Below are positions 33,432 to 42,660 of a stretch of DNA of 64,000 nucleotides, in pieces. The stretch spans positions 2,703,001 to 2,767,000 of the forward strand of contig NZ_CP019331.1 of NCBI RefSeq assembly GCF_002163835.1, read 5' to 3'. A model generated the notes under the pieces. That model was not told where the DNA came from. It did not search any database and was given only the letters and a program-made list of their open reading frames with translations. Position 1 is the stretch's first letter. Every line of letters begins with the position of its first letter. A program made the position numbers and the translations under genes. Origin of the DNA: Polaribacter sp. SA4-10. GTDB lineage: Bacteria > Bacteroidota > Bacteroidia > Flavobacteriales > Flavobacteriaceae.

Positions 33432-34679
33432 ATGAAAGTACTAAAAATAGCAACAGCAGGAAGTGTAGATGATGGTAAAAGTACCTTAATTGGTCGTATT
33501 TTATATGATACAAAATCATTGACTGATGATAAATTAGAAGCAATAGAAGAAAAGAGCAAACAGCGTGGTTTTGATTATTTAGATTTTTCTTTAGCAACAG
33601 ATGGTTTAGTTGCAGAACGTGAGCAAGGAATCACCATTGATGTTGCACATATTTATTTTTCAACGCCATCTAAAAGTTTCATTATTGCAGATACTCCAGG
33701 TCATATAGAGTACACTAGAAATATGGTTACAGGAGCTTCAACTGCACAAGTTTCTATTGTTTTAATTGATGCTAGAAACGGAGTGGTAGAGCAAACTTAT
33801 CGTCATTTTTTTATCAATAATTTATTAAGAATTAAAGAGGTTGTAATCGCTATAAATAAAATGGATTTGGTTAATTTTTCTGAAGAGAAATACAATGTTA
33901 TCAAAGGAGAAATTGAATATTTAGCAAGTAAAAGTGAATATAAAGGTCAGAATTTAACTTTCATTCCATTATCTGCTTTACAAGGGGATAATGTAGTTTC
34001 TGTATCAGAAAATATGCCTTGGTATACCGGTGTAACATTAATGCATCATTTAGAAAGTTTAGATACAGAAGATGTAAGTGATGTTTCTCAAGTACGTTTT
34101 CCTGTTCAAACAGTAATTAGACCAAAAACAGAAAAGTATCACGATTTTAGAGGATATGCAGGTAAGATTTATGGTGGAGATTTATCAGTGGGAGATGAGA
34201 TTTCTGTTTTACCATCGCAAACAAAATCAAAAATTAAAAGTATTAATTTCTTCAATAAAGAGTATGCAACTGCTAAAAGAGGAAGTGCTGTTACGATCAC
34301 TTTAGAGGATAATGTAAATGTAAGTAGAGGAGATATGTTGGTAAAAGTAAATGAAGAACCAACAATTGCAAAACAATTAGCGGCAACTATTTGTTGGATG
34401 GATAGAGAGCCTTTACAAGCATTGCAAAAATACTATATCAAACATGGTGTAAATGATGCGCAGGCGAAAATCACGAAACTATCAAGTATCATTAAAACTG
34501 ATTTTTCTGGAATTGAAGAAAATCCATCTGAATTAGTATTAAATCAAATTGGAGATGTGCAACTAAAAGTAAGTAAACCATTGTTATTTGATTCTTATAA
34601 AGACAATAAATCTAATGGATCTTTTATTTTAATCAACCCAAAAACGAATAATACAGTTGGAGTAGGTTTTATAAAATAA
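33432..34679 (+). CDS. cysN: Sulfate adenylyltransferase subunit 1 (GTPase)
   Basis: The 415-residue product is the regulatory GTPase that drives APS formation by CysD. GTPase motifs are GSVDDGKST (G1), DTPGH (G3) and NKMD (G4), with EREQGITIDVAHIYF as the switch region. EF-Tu-like beta domains follow. It ends there: no C-terminal APS kinase (CysC) domain is present, unlike longer CysNC fusions. It is separated from the sulfite reductase gene by a repeat. Confidence 0.96.
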   Translation: MKVLKIATAGSVDDGKSTLIGRILYDTKSLTDDKLEAIEEKSKQRGFDYLDFSLATDGLVAEREQGITIDVAHIYFSTPSKSFIIADTPGHIEYTRNMVTGASTAQVSIVLIDARNGVVEQTYRHFFINNLLRIKEVVIAINKMDLVNFSEEKYNVIKGEIEYLASKSEYKGQNLTFIPLSALQGDNVVSVSENMPWYTGVTLMHHLESLDTEDVSDVSQVRFPVQTVIRPKTEKYHDFRGYAGKIYGGDLSVGDEISVLPSQTKSKIKSINFFNKEYATAKRGSAVTITLEDNVNVSRGDMLVKVNEEPTIAKQLAATICWMDREPLQALQKYYIKHGVNDAQAKITKLSSIIKTDFSGIEENPSELVLNQIGDVQLKVSKPLLFDSYKDNKSNGSFILINPKTNNTVGVGFIK

Positions 34680-34812
34680 AAGCCCCTTTTAATTCCCCGA
34701 AGGGGAAATTTAGCAAGTTTGCTAATAAATGAAAAAAATAGAAAATAATTAACAATATTCTTACCTACCGAGTAAGAGTTCCTTCCCCTTGGGAAGGTTA
34801 GGATGGGCTTTA
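34678..34812. repeat. Intergenic element with inverted ends between cysN and sulfite reductase
   Basis: The block starts AAAAGCCCC and ends GGATGGGCTTT, an inverted pair. Inside are the palindromes TTCCCCGAAGGGGAA (about 34693-34707) and CCTTCCCCTTGGGAAGG (about 34782-34798). GC-rich hairpins like these are scattered between genes in Flavobacteria and look like a MITE- or REP-like element. It overlaps the first possible ATG (34803) of the next gene. Confidence 0.6.
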
Positions 34813-34814
34813 AT

Positions 34815-36911
34815 ATGCAAAGTTTTAGAACCGAAATAGAAAATCCAATTGTAGAAAAAGATATTATTGAATTAGCAGATAAAATTGCTGCTTTCAATAA
34901 CCTACAAATAGATGAAGAAAAATTTAGAAGTTTACGTTTAGCAAGAGGAGTTTACGGTCAGCGTCAACAAGGCGTTCAAATGATTCGTATTAAGCTTCCT
35001 TATGGTAAAGTAATGAGTAATCAATTACGAAGAATTTCTGAAGTTTCAGATGAATATTCAAGAGGAAGATTACATATTACAACACGTCAAGATATTCAAA
35101 TTCACTATGTAGATTTACAACGAACGCCAGAATTGTGGGCAGCATTAGAACGTGATGATGTTACTTTACGTGAAGCTTGTGGTAATGTGGTAAGAAATGT
35201 TACTGCATCTGAAACTGCTGGGATAGATATTAACGAGCCTTTTGATGTTTCTCCTTATGCAGATGCATTGTATAAATTCTTTTTACGTAATCCTATTTGT
35301 CAAGAAATGGGGCGTAAATTCAAGGTTTCTTTTTCTTCTACGGATGAAGATACAGGTTTGTCTTATTTACATGATTTAGGATATATTGCTAAAATTGAAA
35401 ACGGAGTTAGAGGTTTTAAAGTGATGGCTGCAGGAGGGCTAGGTTCTCAGCCAAGACATGCAGAAACGTTGTATGAGTTTTTACCTTCAGATAAAATTAT
35501 TCCATTAATGGAAGGAGTTTTAAGAGTTTTTGATCGTTTTGGAGAACGTAAAAGTAGAGCCAAAGCAAGAATGAAATTTTTATTAAAAGATATCGGTTTA
35601 GAAGCTTTTAGAAACTTAATTGAAGAAGAACAAAAAGCAATTGAATTTAAAACGGTTGCTATTGATGTTGCCTCTTATGTGACGTCAAAACCAGTTACAA
35701 TTGAAGCTCCAGAAGTAGAAATTAAAGACCAAACAGCTTTTGATTTGTGGAAATCAACAAACTTGATTCCTCAAAAACAAAAAGGATATGTTGCAATCGG
35801 AATTAAAGTTTTATTAGGAGATTTTTATACAGACAAAGCAAGGTTATTAGCAGATTTAGTTGAGACATACGCAGCAGGAGAAGTTCGTTTAACCTTACGC
35901 CAGAATATCGTAATCCCTTTTGTAAAGGAAGATTTAGTGCCACTTTTCTATTCGGAATTAAAAAAACTAGAATTTGTAGAAGCAGGTTATAATAAAGCGG
36001 TAGATATTACAGCGTGTCCTGGTACTGATACGTGTAATTTAGGAATTTCAAGTAGTACAGGAATCGCAAAAGAATTAGAAAAAGTAATTGCTGCAGAATA
36101 TCCTCAGTACTTAAAAAATGAAGATTTAGTTATAAAAATCAGTGGTTGTATGAATGCTTGTGGACAACACAATATGGCAAACATTGGTTTTCAAGGAATG
36201 ACAGTAAGAACTCCAGATAAATTAGTTGCACCAGCATTACAAGTTTTATTAGGTGGAGGTAATTTTGGAAATGGAAACGGAGCTTTTGCAGATAAAGTAG
36301 TAAAAGTACCAAGTAAAAGAGGTCCTGAAGCTTTGCGAAGAATTTTTAATGATTTTGAAGCAAATGGAAACGGACAGCAATTTGTTACCTATTATAAGGA
36401 AAAAGGAGAAAAATATTTTTACGATTTATTAAATGATCTACAAGACGTTACTAATTTAACTCAAGAAGATTTTATTGATTGGGGAGAAGAAGAAAAATAT
36501 GTTAAAGCAATAGGAATTGGAGAGTGTGCAGGAGTTATGATCGATTTAATTGCCACTTTATTTTTTGAAAGTGAAGAGAAAATTGAAAATGCAAATGAAG
36601 CTTTTGAAAACGGAGTGTATTCTGGTGCTATTTATTATGCATATCAGTCTTTAGCCAATTCTGCAAAAGCAATGTTATTGGCAGCAGAAAAGAAAACGAA
36701 TACACACGCAAGTATTATTTCTCAATTCGATGAAGAATTTATTTCAACAAGAAAAATAGACCTAGGTACTTCTTTTACAGATATGATATATCAAATTAAT
36801 AAATTTTCGCCAACAAAAGATTTTGCATCAAAATATATAGACAATGCAACTATTTTTTTACAAAAAGTAAGAGCATATAGAGAAGCAGCAATAACAACAA
36901 AAGCTCTTTAA
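34815..36911 (+). CDS. Siroheme-dependent sulfite (nitrite) reductase with C-terminal HEPN-like domain
   Basis: The start is ATG 34815, because the ATG at 34803 lies within the intergenic repeat; the product has 698 residues. Residues 1 to about 550 form a siroheme/4Fe-4S reductase: two ferredoxin-like half domains (RLHITTRQDIQIHYV and RLTLRQNIVIPFV) and cluster cysteines in TACPGTDTCN and SGCMNACGQHN. In this operon the reaction should be sulfite to sulfide. The last ~140 residues (YSGAIYYAYQSLANSAKAMLLA region) are all-helical and resemble HEPN domains, an addition absent from E. coli CysI. Confidence 0.9.
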   Translation: MQSFRTEIENPIVEKDIIELADKIAAFNNLQIDEEKFRSLRLARGVYGQRQQGVQMIRIKLPYGKVMSNQLRRISEVSDEYSRGRLHITTRQDIQIHYVDLQRTPELWAALERDDVTLREACGNVVRNVTASETAGIDINEPFDVSPYADALYKFFLRNPICQEMGRKFKVSFSSTDEDTGLSYLHDLGYIAKIENGVRGFKVMAAGGLGSQPRHAETLYEFLPSDKIIPLMEGVLRVFDRFGERKSRAKARMKFLLKDIGLEAFRNLIEEEQKAIEFKTVAIDVASYVTSKPVTIEAPEVEIKDQTAFDLWKSTNLIPQKQKGYVAIGIKVLLGDFYTDKARLLADLVETYAAGEVRLTLRQNIVIPFVKEDLVPLFYSELKKLEFVEAGYNKAVDITACPGTDTCNLGISSSTGIAKELEKVIAAEYPQYLKNEDLVIKISGCMNACGQHNMANIGFQGMTVRTPDKLVAPALQVLLGGGNFGNGNGAFADKVVKVPSKRGPEALRRIFNDFEANGNGQQFVTYYKEKGEKYFYDLLNDLQDVTNLTQEDFIDWGEEEKYVKAIGIGECAGVMIDLIATLFFESEEKIENANEAFENGVYSGAIYYAYQSLANSAKAMLLAAEKKTNTHASIISQFDEEFISTRKIDLGTSFTDMIYQINKFSPTKDFASKYIDNATIFLQKVRAYREAAITTKAL

Positions 36912-36919
36912 AGAATAGA

Positions 36920-37690
36920 ATGAATATAAAGAAACCAAAATTAACAGTTGTTGGTGCAGGACCTGGCGATGTAGATTTAATTACAGTAAAAGCAATAAAA
37001 GTTTTAAAAACTGCGGATGTAGTTTTGTACGATGCTTTGGTGAATGAAGAATTACTAGATTATATAAACCCAGAAGCAGAACAAATTTTTGTAGGAAAAA
37101 GAAGAGGTTGTTATAAATATCAGCAAGAACAAATAAATGAATTAATTGTAGCTCGAGCAAAATCAAGCGGACATGTGGTTCGTTTAAAAGGTGGTGACCC
37201 ATTTATTTTTGGCAGAGGTGCAGAAGAAATGGAATATGCTGCAAGTTTTGGTATAGATGTTGATGTTGTTCCTGGAATTTCATCATCATTAGCAGTAGCT
37301 GCTTATCAAAATATACCCTTAACAAAACGTGGAAGTGCAGAAAGTTTTTGGGTAATTACAGGCACAACAAAAGAGCATAAAAGATCTAATGATATTGCGT
37401 TGGCAGCAAAGTCAAGTGCTACTGTAGTTGTTTTAATGGGTATGAGTAAATTATCTCAAATTGTAAAGTTTTTTCAAGATGAAGGTAAAAGTAATTTACC
37501 TGTAGCAATTATTCAAAATGGAACTACTGTTAGAGAAAAAGTAGGAATTGGAACGGTAGCTACTATAGAACATATTGTTGCAGAAAAGGAATTAAAAAAT
37601 CCTGCAATTATTGTGTTGGGAGAGGTTGTAAAACATCGTAAAATAATTTTAGATATAAAGCAACAATATGCAAATGTGTTACAAGGATAG
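36920..37690 (+). CDS. cobA: Uroporphyrinogen-III C-methyltransferase
   Basis: The 256-residue product is a SUMT enzyme that methylates uroporphyrinogen III twice to precorrin-2, using SAM. Motifs are LTVVGAGPGDVDLITVKA, VRLKGGDPFIFGRGAEE, VVPGISSSLAVAAYQNIPLTKRG and VVLMGMSKL. It supplies siroheme for the reductase encoded just upstream (8 nt gap). Confidence 0.95.
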   Translation: MNIKKPKLTVVGAGPGDVDLITVKAIKVLKTADVVLYDALVNEELLDYINPEAEQIFVGKRRGCYKYQQEQINELIVARAKSSGHVVRLKGGDPFIFGRGAEEMEYAASFGIDVDVVPGISSSLAVAAYQNIPLTKRGSAESFWVITGTTKEHKRSNDIALAAKSSATVVVLMGMSKLSQIVKFFQDEGKSNLPVAIIQNGTTVREKVGIGTVATIEHIVAEKELKNPAIIVLGEVVKHRKIILDIKQQYANVLQG

Positions 37691-37694
37691 TTTA

Positions 37695-38279
37695 ATGGAA
37701 AGAAATAATTTATATCCTATTTTTTTAAAAACACAAAACTTACAAGTATTAATTATTGGAGGTGGTTTTGTGGCTGAAGAAAAGTTGACTTTTTTATTAA
37801 AGTCGAGTCCAGATGCAAATGTAACAATCGTTTCCCCAATGTTTAGAGAAGGTACAAAAGCCTTAGCTAAAAAAGGAAACGTAAAACTCATCAATAAAAA
37901 ATACAGTAGACGTTACTTAAAAGGAAAACATATTGTAGTGGCAACAACAGAGTTTCCTAAAGTAAATGAAACTGTTTATGCGCATTGTAGAAAGCGAAGT
38001 ATTTTAGTTAATGTTGCTGATAATCCTCCATTTTGCGATTTTTATATGGGAGGTATTGTAACCAAAGGGAATGTAAAATTGGCTATTTCTACAAACGGAA
38101 AATCGCCAACAACAGCCAAAAGATTGCGTCAATTTTTTGAGGATGTAATTCCTGAAAATGTAGATGATTTGGTACAGAATTTAAATGAGTTTAGAAAAAC
38201 AATAAAAGGAGATTTCGAACAAAAAGTGGAAACGCTAAACGAATTCACCAAAGGATTAATTGAGAAAAAAGAATCTTAA
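37695..38279 (+). CDS. Precorrin-2 dehydrogenase / sirohydrochlorin ferrochelatase
   Basis: The start is ATG 37695, 4 nt after cobA; an earlier in-frame ATG (37668) would overlap cobA. The 194-residue product matches the CysG N-terminal half or Met8p: VLIIGGGFVAEEKLTFLLKS (NAD binding), VATTEFPKVNETVYAHC, VADNPPFCDFYMGGIV and LAISTNGKSPTTAKRLRQ. It oxidises precorrin-2 and inserts iron to finish siroheme. Its last codon is two bases before the next ATG. Confidence 0.93.
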   Translation: MERNNLYPIFLKTQNLQVLIIGGGFVAEEKLTFLLKSSPDANVTIVSPMFREGTKALAKKGNVKLINKKYSRRYLKGKHIVVATTEFPKVNETVYAHCRKRSILVNVADNPPFCDFYMGGIVTKGNVKLAISTNGKSPTTAKRLRQFFEDVIPENVDDLVQNLNEFRKTIKGDFEQKVETLNEFTKGLIEKKES

Positions 38280-38280
38280 T

Positions 38281-39336
38281 ATGATTACAACAGATATACT
38301 AATTATTGGAGCAGGACCAACAGGATTATTCACCGTTTTTGAAGCTGGATTATTAAAGTTAAAATGTCATTTAATTGATGCATTACCGCAACCTGGAGGT
38401 CAGTGTTCAGAGATCTATCCAAAGAAACCAATTTATGATATTCCTGCATATCCAGAAATTTTAGCAGGAGATTTAACTCAGAAATTAATAGAACAAACAA
38501 AACAATTTGAACCTGGTTTTACTTTAGGAGAAAGAGCAGAAACAATTGATAAGCAAGATGATGGAACGTTTATTGTAACAACCAATAAAGGAACAAAACA
38601 TCATGCAAAAATTGTTGCAATTGCCGGAGGTTTAGGTTCTTTTGAACCAAGAAAGCCACTAATTCCTACTATTGCAAATTTTGAAGATAAAGGTGTAGAA
38701 TACATTATTAAAGAACCCGAATTATACAGAGATAAAAAAGTTGTGATTTCCGGAGGTGGAGATTCTGCTTTAGATTGGGCTGTTTTCTTATCAAATGTTG
38801 CCTCAGAAGTAACTTTAATTCATAGAAGAAATGAATTTAGAGGTGCTTTAGATTCAGTTGAAAAAGTACAAGAGCTAAAGAATTTAGGAAAAATTAGAAT
38901 GATTACTCCTGCAGAAGTAAAAGGAATTATTGGTACAGATAAAGTAACAGGTGTTGCCGTTGAGAAAAAAGGCGAAGATGCTTTTATTGTAGATACAGAT
39001 CACTTTATCCCTTTGTTTGGTTTATCGCCAAAATTAGGTCCAATTGGAAACTGGGGATTAGAAATTGAGAAGAATGCGATCAAAGTAAATAATGCATTAG
39101 ACTATCAAACAAATATTCCAGGAATTTATGCAATTGGTGATGTAAATACATATCCAGGAAAATTGAAATTGATTTTATGTGGCTTCCATGAAGCAACTTT
39201 AATGTGTCAAAGTGCCTACAAACGTATTTTTCCAAATAAAAAATATGTAATGAAGTATACAACTGTTGGTGGTGTAGATGGTTTTGACGGAACAAGAAAA
39301 GAAGCACCAAAAGCAGTAGTAAAAGCAATTCAATAG
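38281..39336 (+). CDS. Ferredoxin--NADP reductase (thioredoxin-reductase-like)
   Basis: The start is ATG 38281 (MITTDILIIGAGPTGL); the product has 351 residues. It has FAD-binding DILIIGAGPTGLFTVFEA, the NADPH site KKVVISGGGDSALDWAV and the second FAD motif IPGIYAIGDVNTYPGK. The redox CxxC of thioredoxin reductase is missing, as in TrxR-like FNRs. It would pass electrons from NADPH to the ferredoxin encoded next, and from there to sulfite reductase. Confidence 0.93.
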   Translation: MITTDILIIGAGPTGLFTVFEAGLLKLKCHLIDALPQPGGQCSEIYPKKPIYDIPAYPEILAGDLTQKLIEQTKQFEPGFTLGERAETIDKQDDGTFIVTTNKGTKHHAKIVAIAGGLGSFEPRKPLIPTIANFEDKGVEYIIKEPELYRDKKVVISGGGDSALDWAVFLSNVASEVTLIHRRNEFRGALDSVEKVQELKNLGKIRMITPAEVKGIIGTDKVTGVAVEKKGEDAFIVDTDHFIPLFGLSPKLGPIGNWGLEIEKNAIKVNNALDYQTNIPGIYAIGDVNTYPGKLKLILCGFHEATLMCQSAYKRIFPNKKYVMKYTTVGGVDGFDGTRKEAPKAVVKAIQ

Positions 39337-39394
39337 CACAATTTTTGTTAGGTTTATGTAATTTTGCAGACAATAACAATAAAAGAGAAAAAAG

Positions 39395-39724
39395 ATGCAA
39401 GACATCAATATAAAAATAACAGATAGAAACGGTGAAACTCATGAAGTTGTAGCGCCAACAGACATGGCAATGAACTTAATGGAAGTAGTTCGTTCTTATG
39501 AATTGGCAGAAGAAGGTACAATTGGAGTTTGTGGAGGAATGGCGATGTGTGCATCCTGTCAATGTTATGTGGTGTCAGATCATAAATTACCAGAAATCAC
39601 GGATGATGAAGATGCGATGTTAGCAGAAGCGTTTAACGTAGAAGATAACAGTAGATTAGGATGTCAGATACAGATGACATCAGAAATGAACGGGTTAGAA
39701 GTAGTATTAGCTCCAGAAATGTAA
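39395..39724 (+). CDS. 2Fe-2S ferredoxin (adrenodoxin type)
   Basis: The 109-residue product has the four cluster cysteines in VCGGMAMCASCQCYV and SRLGCQIQM, the spacing of adrenodoxin-type [2Fe-2S] ferredoxins. Placement between FNR and cysE indicates that it is the electron donor to sulfite reductase. Confidence 0.95.
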   Translation: MQDINIKITDRNGETHEVVAPTDMAMNLMEVVRSYELAEEGTIGVCGGMAMCASCQCYVVSDHKLPEITDDEDAMLAEAFNVEDNSRLGCQIQMTSEMNGLEVVLAPEM

Positions 39725-39732
39725 TAGCTAAA

Positions 39733-40491
39733 ATGAAGAGAGCTGAAGAAATTGTAGTATTAAAAAACTATAGTATGTGTTTAAGAGATGCTGTAGAAAT
39801 TTTCACCAAAGAAATTATCAATAATTTATTTGATGCAAATCATTTGGCAGAAAAAGGTGCGCAAACAAAAAATAAATTTCTAAAGATTCTAGAGCGATTG
39901 TCTATTGAAAACGGTGAAGATATTTGGAGAAGTTTTAATGATTCTTTTTATGGAATCAGACAAAAATTAGATTTAGATGCTATTGCTGCAGAAAAAAATG
40001 ATCCTGCTTCTAAAAGTTTAGAAGAAATTTATTTAGCGTATCCTGGTTTTTATGCAATTGCTGTTCACCGTTTAAGTCATAAATTGTTAAAATTAGAAGT
40101 TCCTGTTTTACCAAGAATGATGAGTGAATTTGCGCATAGTTCAACAGGTACAGATATACACCCAGGTGCAGAAATAGGGGATTCTTTTTTTATAGACCAT
40201 GCAACAGGAATTGTTATAGGAGAAACTACTGTTATAAAAGATAATGTGCAAATTTTTCAAGGAGTTACATTGGGAGGTATTCAAGTAAAAAAAAGTTTAG
40301 CATCTACAAAAAGACACCCAACTATAGAAAGTGGAGTTGTTATTTATGCAAATGCAACCATTTTAGGTGGAGACGTTGTTATTGGAGAAAATTCTGTAAT
40401 TGGAGCAAATGTTTGTATCACAGATTCAGTCCCAAGTAACTCAATTGTAACAGTGCAATCAGAAAATAATATTTTTCAAAAAAGAAATTAA
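39733..40491 (+). CDS. cysE: Serine O-acetyltransferase
   Basis: ATG 39733 is preferred; an in-frame start at 39661 would overlap the ferredoxin gene by 64 nt and add unconserved residues. The 252-residue product has an alpha-helical N-terminal domain and a left-handed beta-helix with AEIGDSFFIDHATGIVIGETTVI and FQGVTLGGIQVK, the SAT active site (His, Asp). It makes O-acetylserine for CysM. The gene is longer than the EpsC form and follows the ferredoxin by 8 nt. Confidence 0.94.
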   Translation: MKRAEEIVVLKNYSMCLRDAVEIFTKEIINNLFDANHLAEKGAQTKNKFLKILERLSIENGEDIWRSFNDSFYGIRQKLDLDAIAAEKNDPASKSLEEIYLAYPGFYAIAVHRLSHKLLKLEVPVLPRMMSEFAHSSTGTDIHPGAEIGDSFFIDHATGIVIGETTVIKDNVQIFQGVTLGGIQVKKSLASTKRHPTIESGVVIYANATILGGDVVIGENSVIGANVCITDSVPSNSIVTVQSENNIFQKRN

Positions 40492-40492
40492 T

Positions 40493-41386
40493 ATGAAAAC
40501 TAAAACTATTATAGATTTTGTAGGAAATACCCCACTTGTAGAAGCGAAAAATATTTTACAAAAAGAAGGTGTTACGTTATTGCTAAAATTAGAAGGTAAT
40601 AATCCTGGAGGAAGCGTAAAAGATAGAGCTGCTTATAATATGATTTCTGAAGCAATTAAAAGAAAAAATATTAGAAAAGGAGACACTTTAGTTGAAGCAA
40701 CTAGTGGAAACACTGGTATTGCATTAGCGTTAATGGCAAAAGTTTTAGGTGTTAATATGGTATTGGTTTTACCAGAAAATTCAACTGAAGAAAGAATAAA
40801 GACAATGCGTTCTTATGGGGCAAAAGTAATTTTAACTTCAAAAGAGTTAGGTATGGAAGGCTCTAGAGATCATGCGTTAAAATTGAAGTATAAAAAAGGA
40901 TATTATCGTTTAAATCAGTTTGATAATACAGATAATTCTAAAGCACATTACAAAACTACGGGTCCAGAAATTTGGAGAGATACAGAAGGAGAAGTAACAC
41001 ATTTTGTTTCAGCAATGGGAACAACAGGCACTATTATGGGTGTTTCAGATTATTTAAAAGAACAAAATCCTAATATAACTATTATTGGAGCGCAACCAAG
41101 TGAAGGATCTCGAATTCCTGGAATAAGAAAATGGACAGAAGAATACATGCCAGCAATCTTTACACCATCTAAAGTAGATGAGGTAATTGAAGTAAGCGAA
41201 AAAGAAGCAAAAGCTATGACACAGAGGTTAGCGTCTGAGGAAGGTATTTTTGCAGGTATGAGTAGTGGAGGTTCGGTAGCAACTGCGTTAAAAGTTGCTA
41301 AAAAGATAGACAAAGGAGTTATTGTTGCTATCATTTGTGATAGAGGAGATAGATACTTATCATCTACTTTGTTCGAAAAAGATTAG
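40493..41386 (+). CDS. cysM: Cysteine synthase B (O-acetylserine sulfhydrylase)
   Basis: The 297-residue product is a fold-type II PLP enzyme: GNTPLVEAKNI, GNNPGGSVKDRAAYNMI with the PLP Lys, EATSGNTGIALAL, SAMGTTGTIMGVSDYL (phosphate loop) and GIFAGMSSGG. It joins O-acetylserine (or sulfide donors) and sulfide to make cysteine. CysM rather than CysK is suggested by length and by RIPGIRKW. It starts 1 nt after cysE and ends the sulfate assimilation operon. Confidence 0.95.
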   Translation: MKTKTIIDFVGNTPLVEAKNILQKEGVTLLLKLEGNNPGGSVKDRAAYNMISEAIKRKNIRKGDTLVEATSGNTGIALALMAKVLGVNMVLVLPENSTEERIKTMRSYGAKVILTSKELGMEGSRDHALKLKYKKGYYRLNQFDNTDNSKAHYKTTGPEIWRDTEGEVTHFVSAMGTTGTIMGVSDYLKEQNPNITIIGAQPSEGSRIPGIRKWTEEYMPAIFTPSKVDEVIEVSEKEAKAMTQRLASEEGIFAGMSSGGSVATALKVAKKIDKGVIVAIICDRGDRYLSSTLFEKD

Positions 41387-41460
41387 ATTTTACAAATAGA
41401 TTCTGCAAATAAAAAAATAATCCTTTTCTTTGTAAAATAGTTCATTAACTTATTGATTAC

Positions 41461-41585
41461 GTTATCACGAAAGGCAGAGGGATTAGACCCGTTGACGCCT
41501 TAGCAACCCATTTCTTTTCGAAATAAAGGTGCTACATTCTACAGTTTATCCTGAACTTATTTCAGGAATTAATCTGACAGATAAC
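41461..41585 (+). ncRNA. SAM-I riboswitch upstream of split metH
   Basis: S-box blocks in order are GTTATCACGAAAGG, AGAGGGATTAGACCC, TTGACGCCTTAGCAACCC, AAAGGTGCTACATTC and the closing GATAAC pairing with GTTATC. P3/P4 holds an extra hairpin (TCCTGAA/TTCAGGA, 41549-41567) not seen in the copy at 24592. It should lower metH expression when SAM is high. The start codon is 50 nt further on, and no strong terminator lies between. Confidence 0.95.
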
Positions 41586-41635
41586 AGCGAAAAAATTACT
41601 TTTCCTGATGACATATTGATGAAAATATCATAATA

Positions 41636-42649
41636 ATGTCAAATATATATAAAGCTTTACAAGAACGAATTTTGGTTTTAGACGGTGCTATGGGCACGAT
41701 GCTACAAGCTTATAAATTTACTGAAGAAGATTTTAGAGGAGAACGCTTTAAAGAATATCCAACACCTTTACAAGGCAATAATGATTTGTTGTCTCTAACG
41801 CAACCAGAAGCTATCAAAACCATTCACGGAAAATATTTTGAAGCGGGTGCAGATATTATAGAAACCAACACTTTTTCTGGTACTACAATTGCAATGGCAG
41901 ATTATCAAATGGAAGATTTGGTGTATGAACTAAATTACCAATCTGCAAAAATAGCCAAAGAAGTTGCAAATGAATTTACTGCAAGAGAACCTCATAAACC
42001 ACGTTTTGTAGCAGGTTCTATTGGCCCAACAAATAGAACTGCAAGTATGTCTCCAGATGTAAATGATCCTGGTTATAGAGCTGTAACTTTTGATGATTTA
42101 AGAATTGCATACAAACAACAAACAGAGGCTTTAATTGATGGTGGAATAGATTTATTATTGGTTGAAACAGTATTTGATACTTTAAATGCAAAAGCAGCTT
42201 TGTTTGCTATAGAAGAAGTAAAAGAAGAAAGAAATATAGACATTCCAATAATGTTAAGTGGAACGATTACAGATGCTTCAGGAAGAACATTATCTGGGCA
42301 AACTGCAGAAGCTTTTTTAATTTCTGTTTCTCATATTCCATTATTATCTGTAGGATTTAATTGTGCATTAGGCGCCAATTTATTACAACCACATTTAGAG
42401 GCGATTGCGAACAAAACGGATTTTGCGATTTCTGCACACCCCAATGCAGGTTTGCCAAATGCTTTTGGGGAGTATGATGAATCTCCAGAAGAAATGGGTG
42501 AGCAAATTGAAGAATATTTAAAGAAAAATTTAATCAATATTATTGGTGGTTGTTGTGGTACAAGTCCAGAACATATTAAAGTCATTGCAAATATTGCTGC
42601 AAAATATAAACCAAGAAAACATGCGGAACATGTTTCAAAAGTTAACTAG
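41636..42649 (+). CDS. metH: Methionine synthase, homocysteine-binding module
   Basis: The 337-residue product is the N-terminal S-methyltransferase domain of MetH as a separate protein: [42 protein letters not shown] and the zinc cysteines in VGFNCALGA and [12 protein letters not shown]. It binds homocysteine. The rest of MetH is the next gene (11 nt gap), so enzyme activity needs both products. Split MetH is usual in Bacteroidota. Confidence 0.94.
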   Translation: MSNIYKALQERILVLDGAMGTMLQAYKFTEEDFRGERFKEYPTPLQGNNDLLSLTQPEAIKTIHGKYFEAGADIIETNTFSGTTIAMADYQMEDLVYELNYQSAKIAKEVANEFTAREPHKPRFVAGSIGPTNRTASMSPDVNDPGYRAVTFDDLRIAYKQQTEALIDGGIDLLLVETVFDTLNAKAALFAIEEVKEERNIDIPIMLSGTITDASGRTLSGQTAEAFLISVSHIPLLSVGFNCALGANLLQPHLEAIANKTDFAISAHPNAGLPNAFGEYDESPEEMGEQIEEYLKKNLINIIGGCCGTSPEHIKVIANIAAKYKPRKHAEHVSKVN

Positions 42650-42660
42650 CGGGAAAGAAG

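Noticed and set aside
39661..39732. Longer CysE starting inside the ferredoxin gene
   Set aside because: The overlap of 64 nt and the unconserved leader make ATG 39733, 8 nt after the ferredoxin stop, much more likely.
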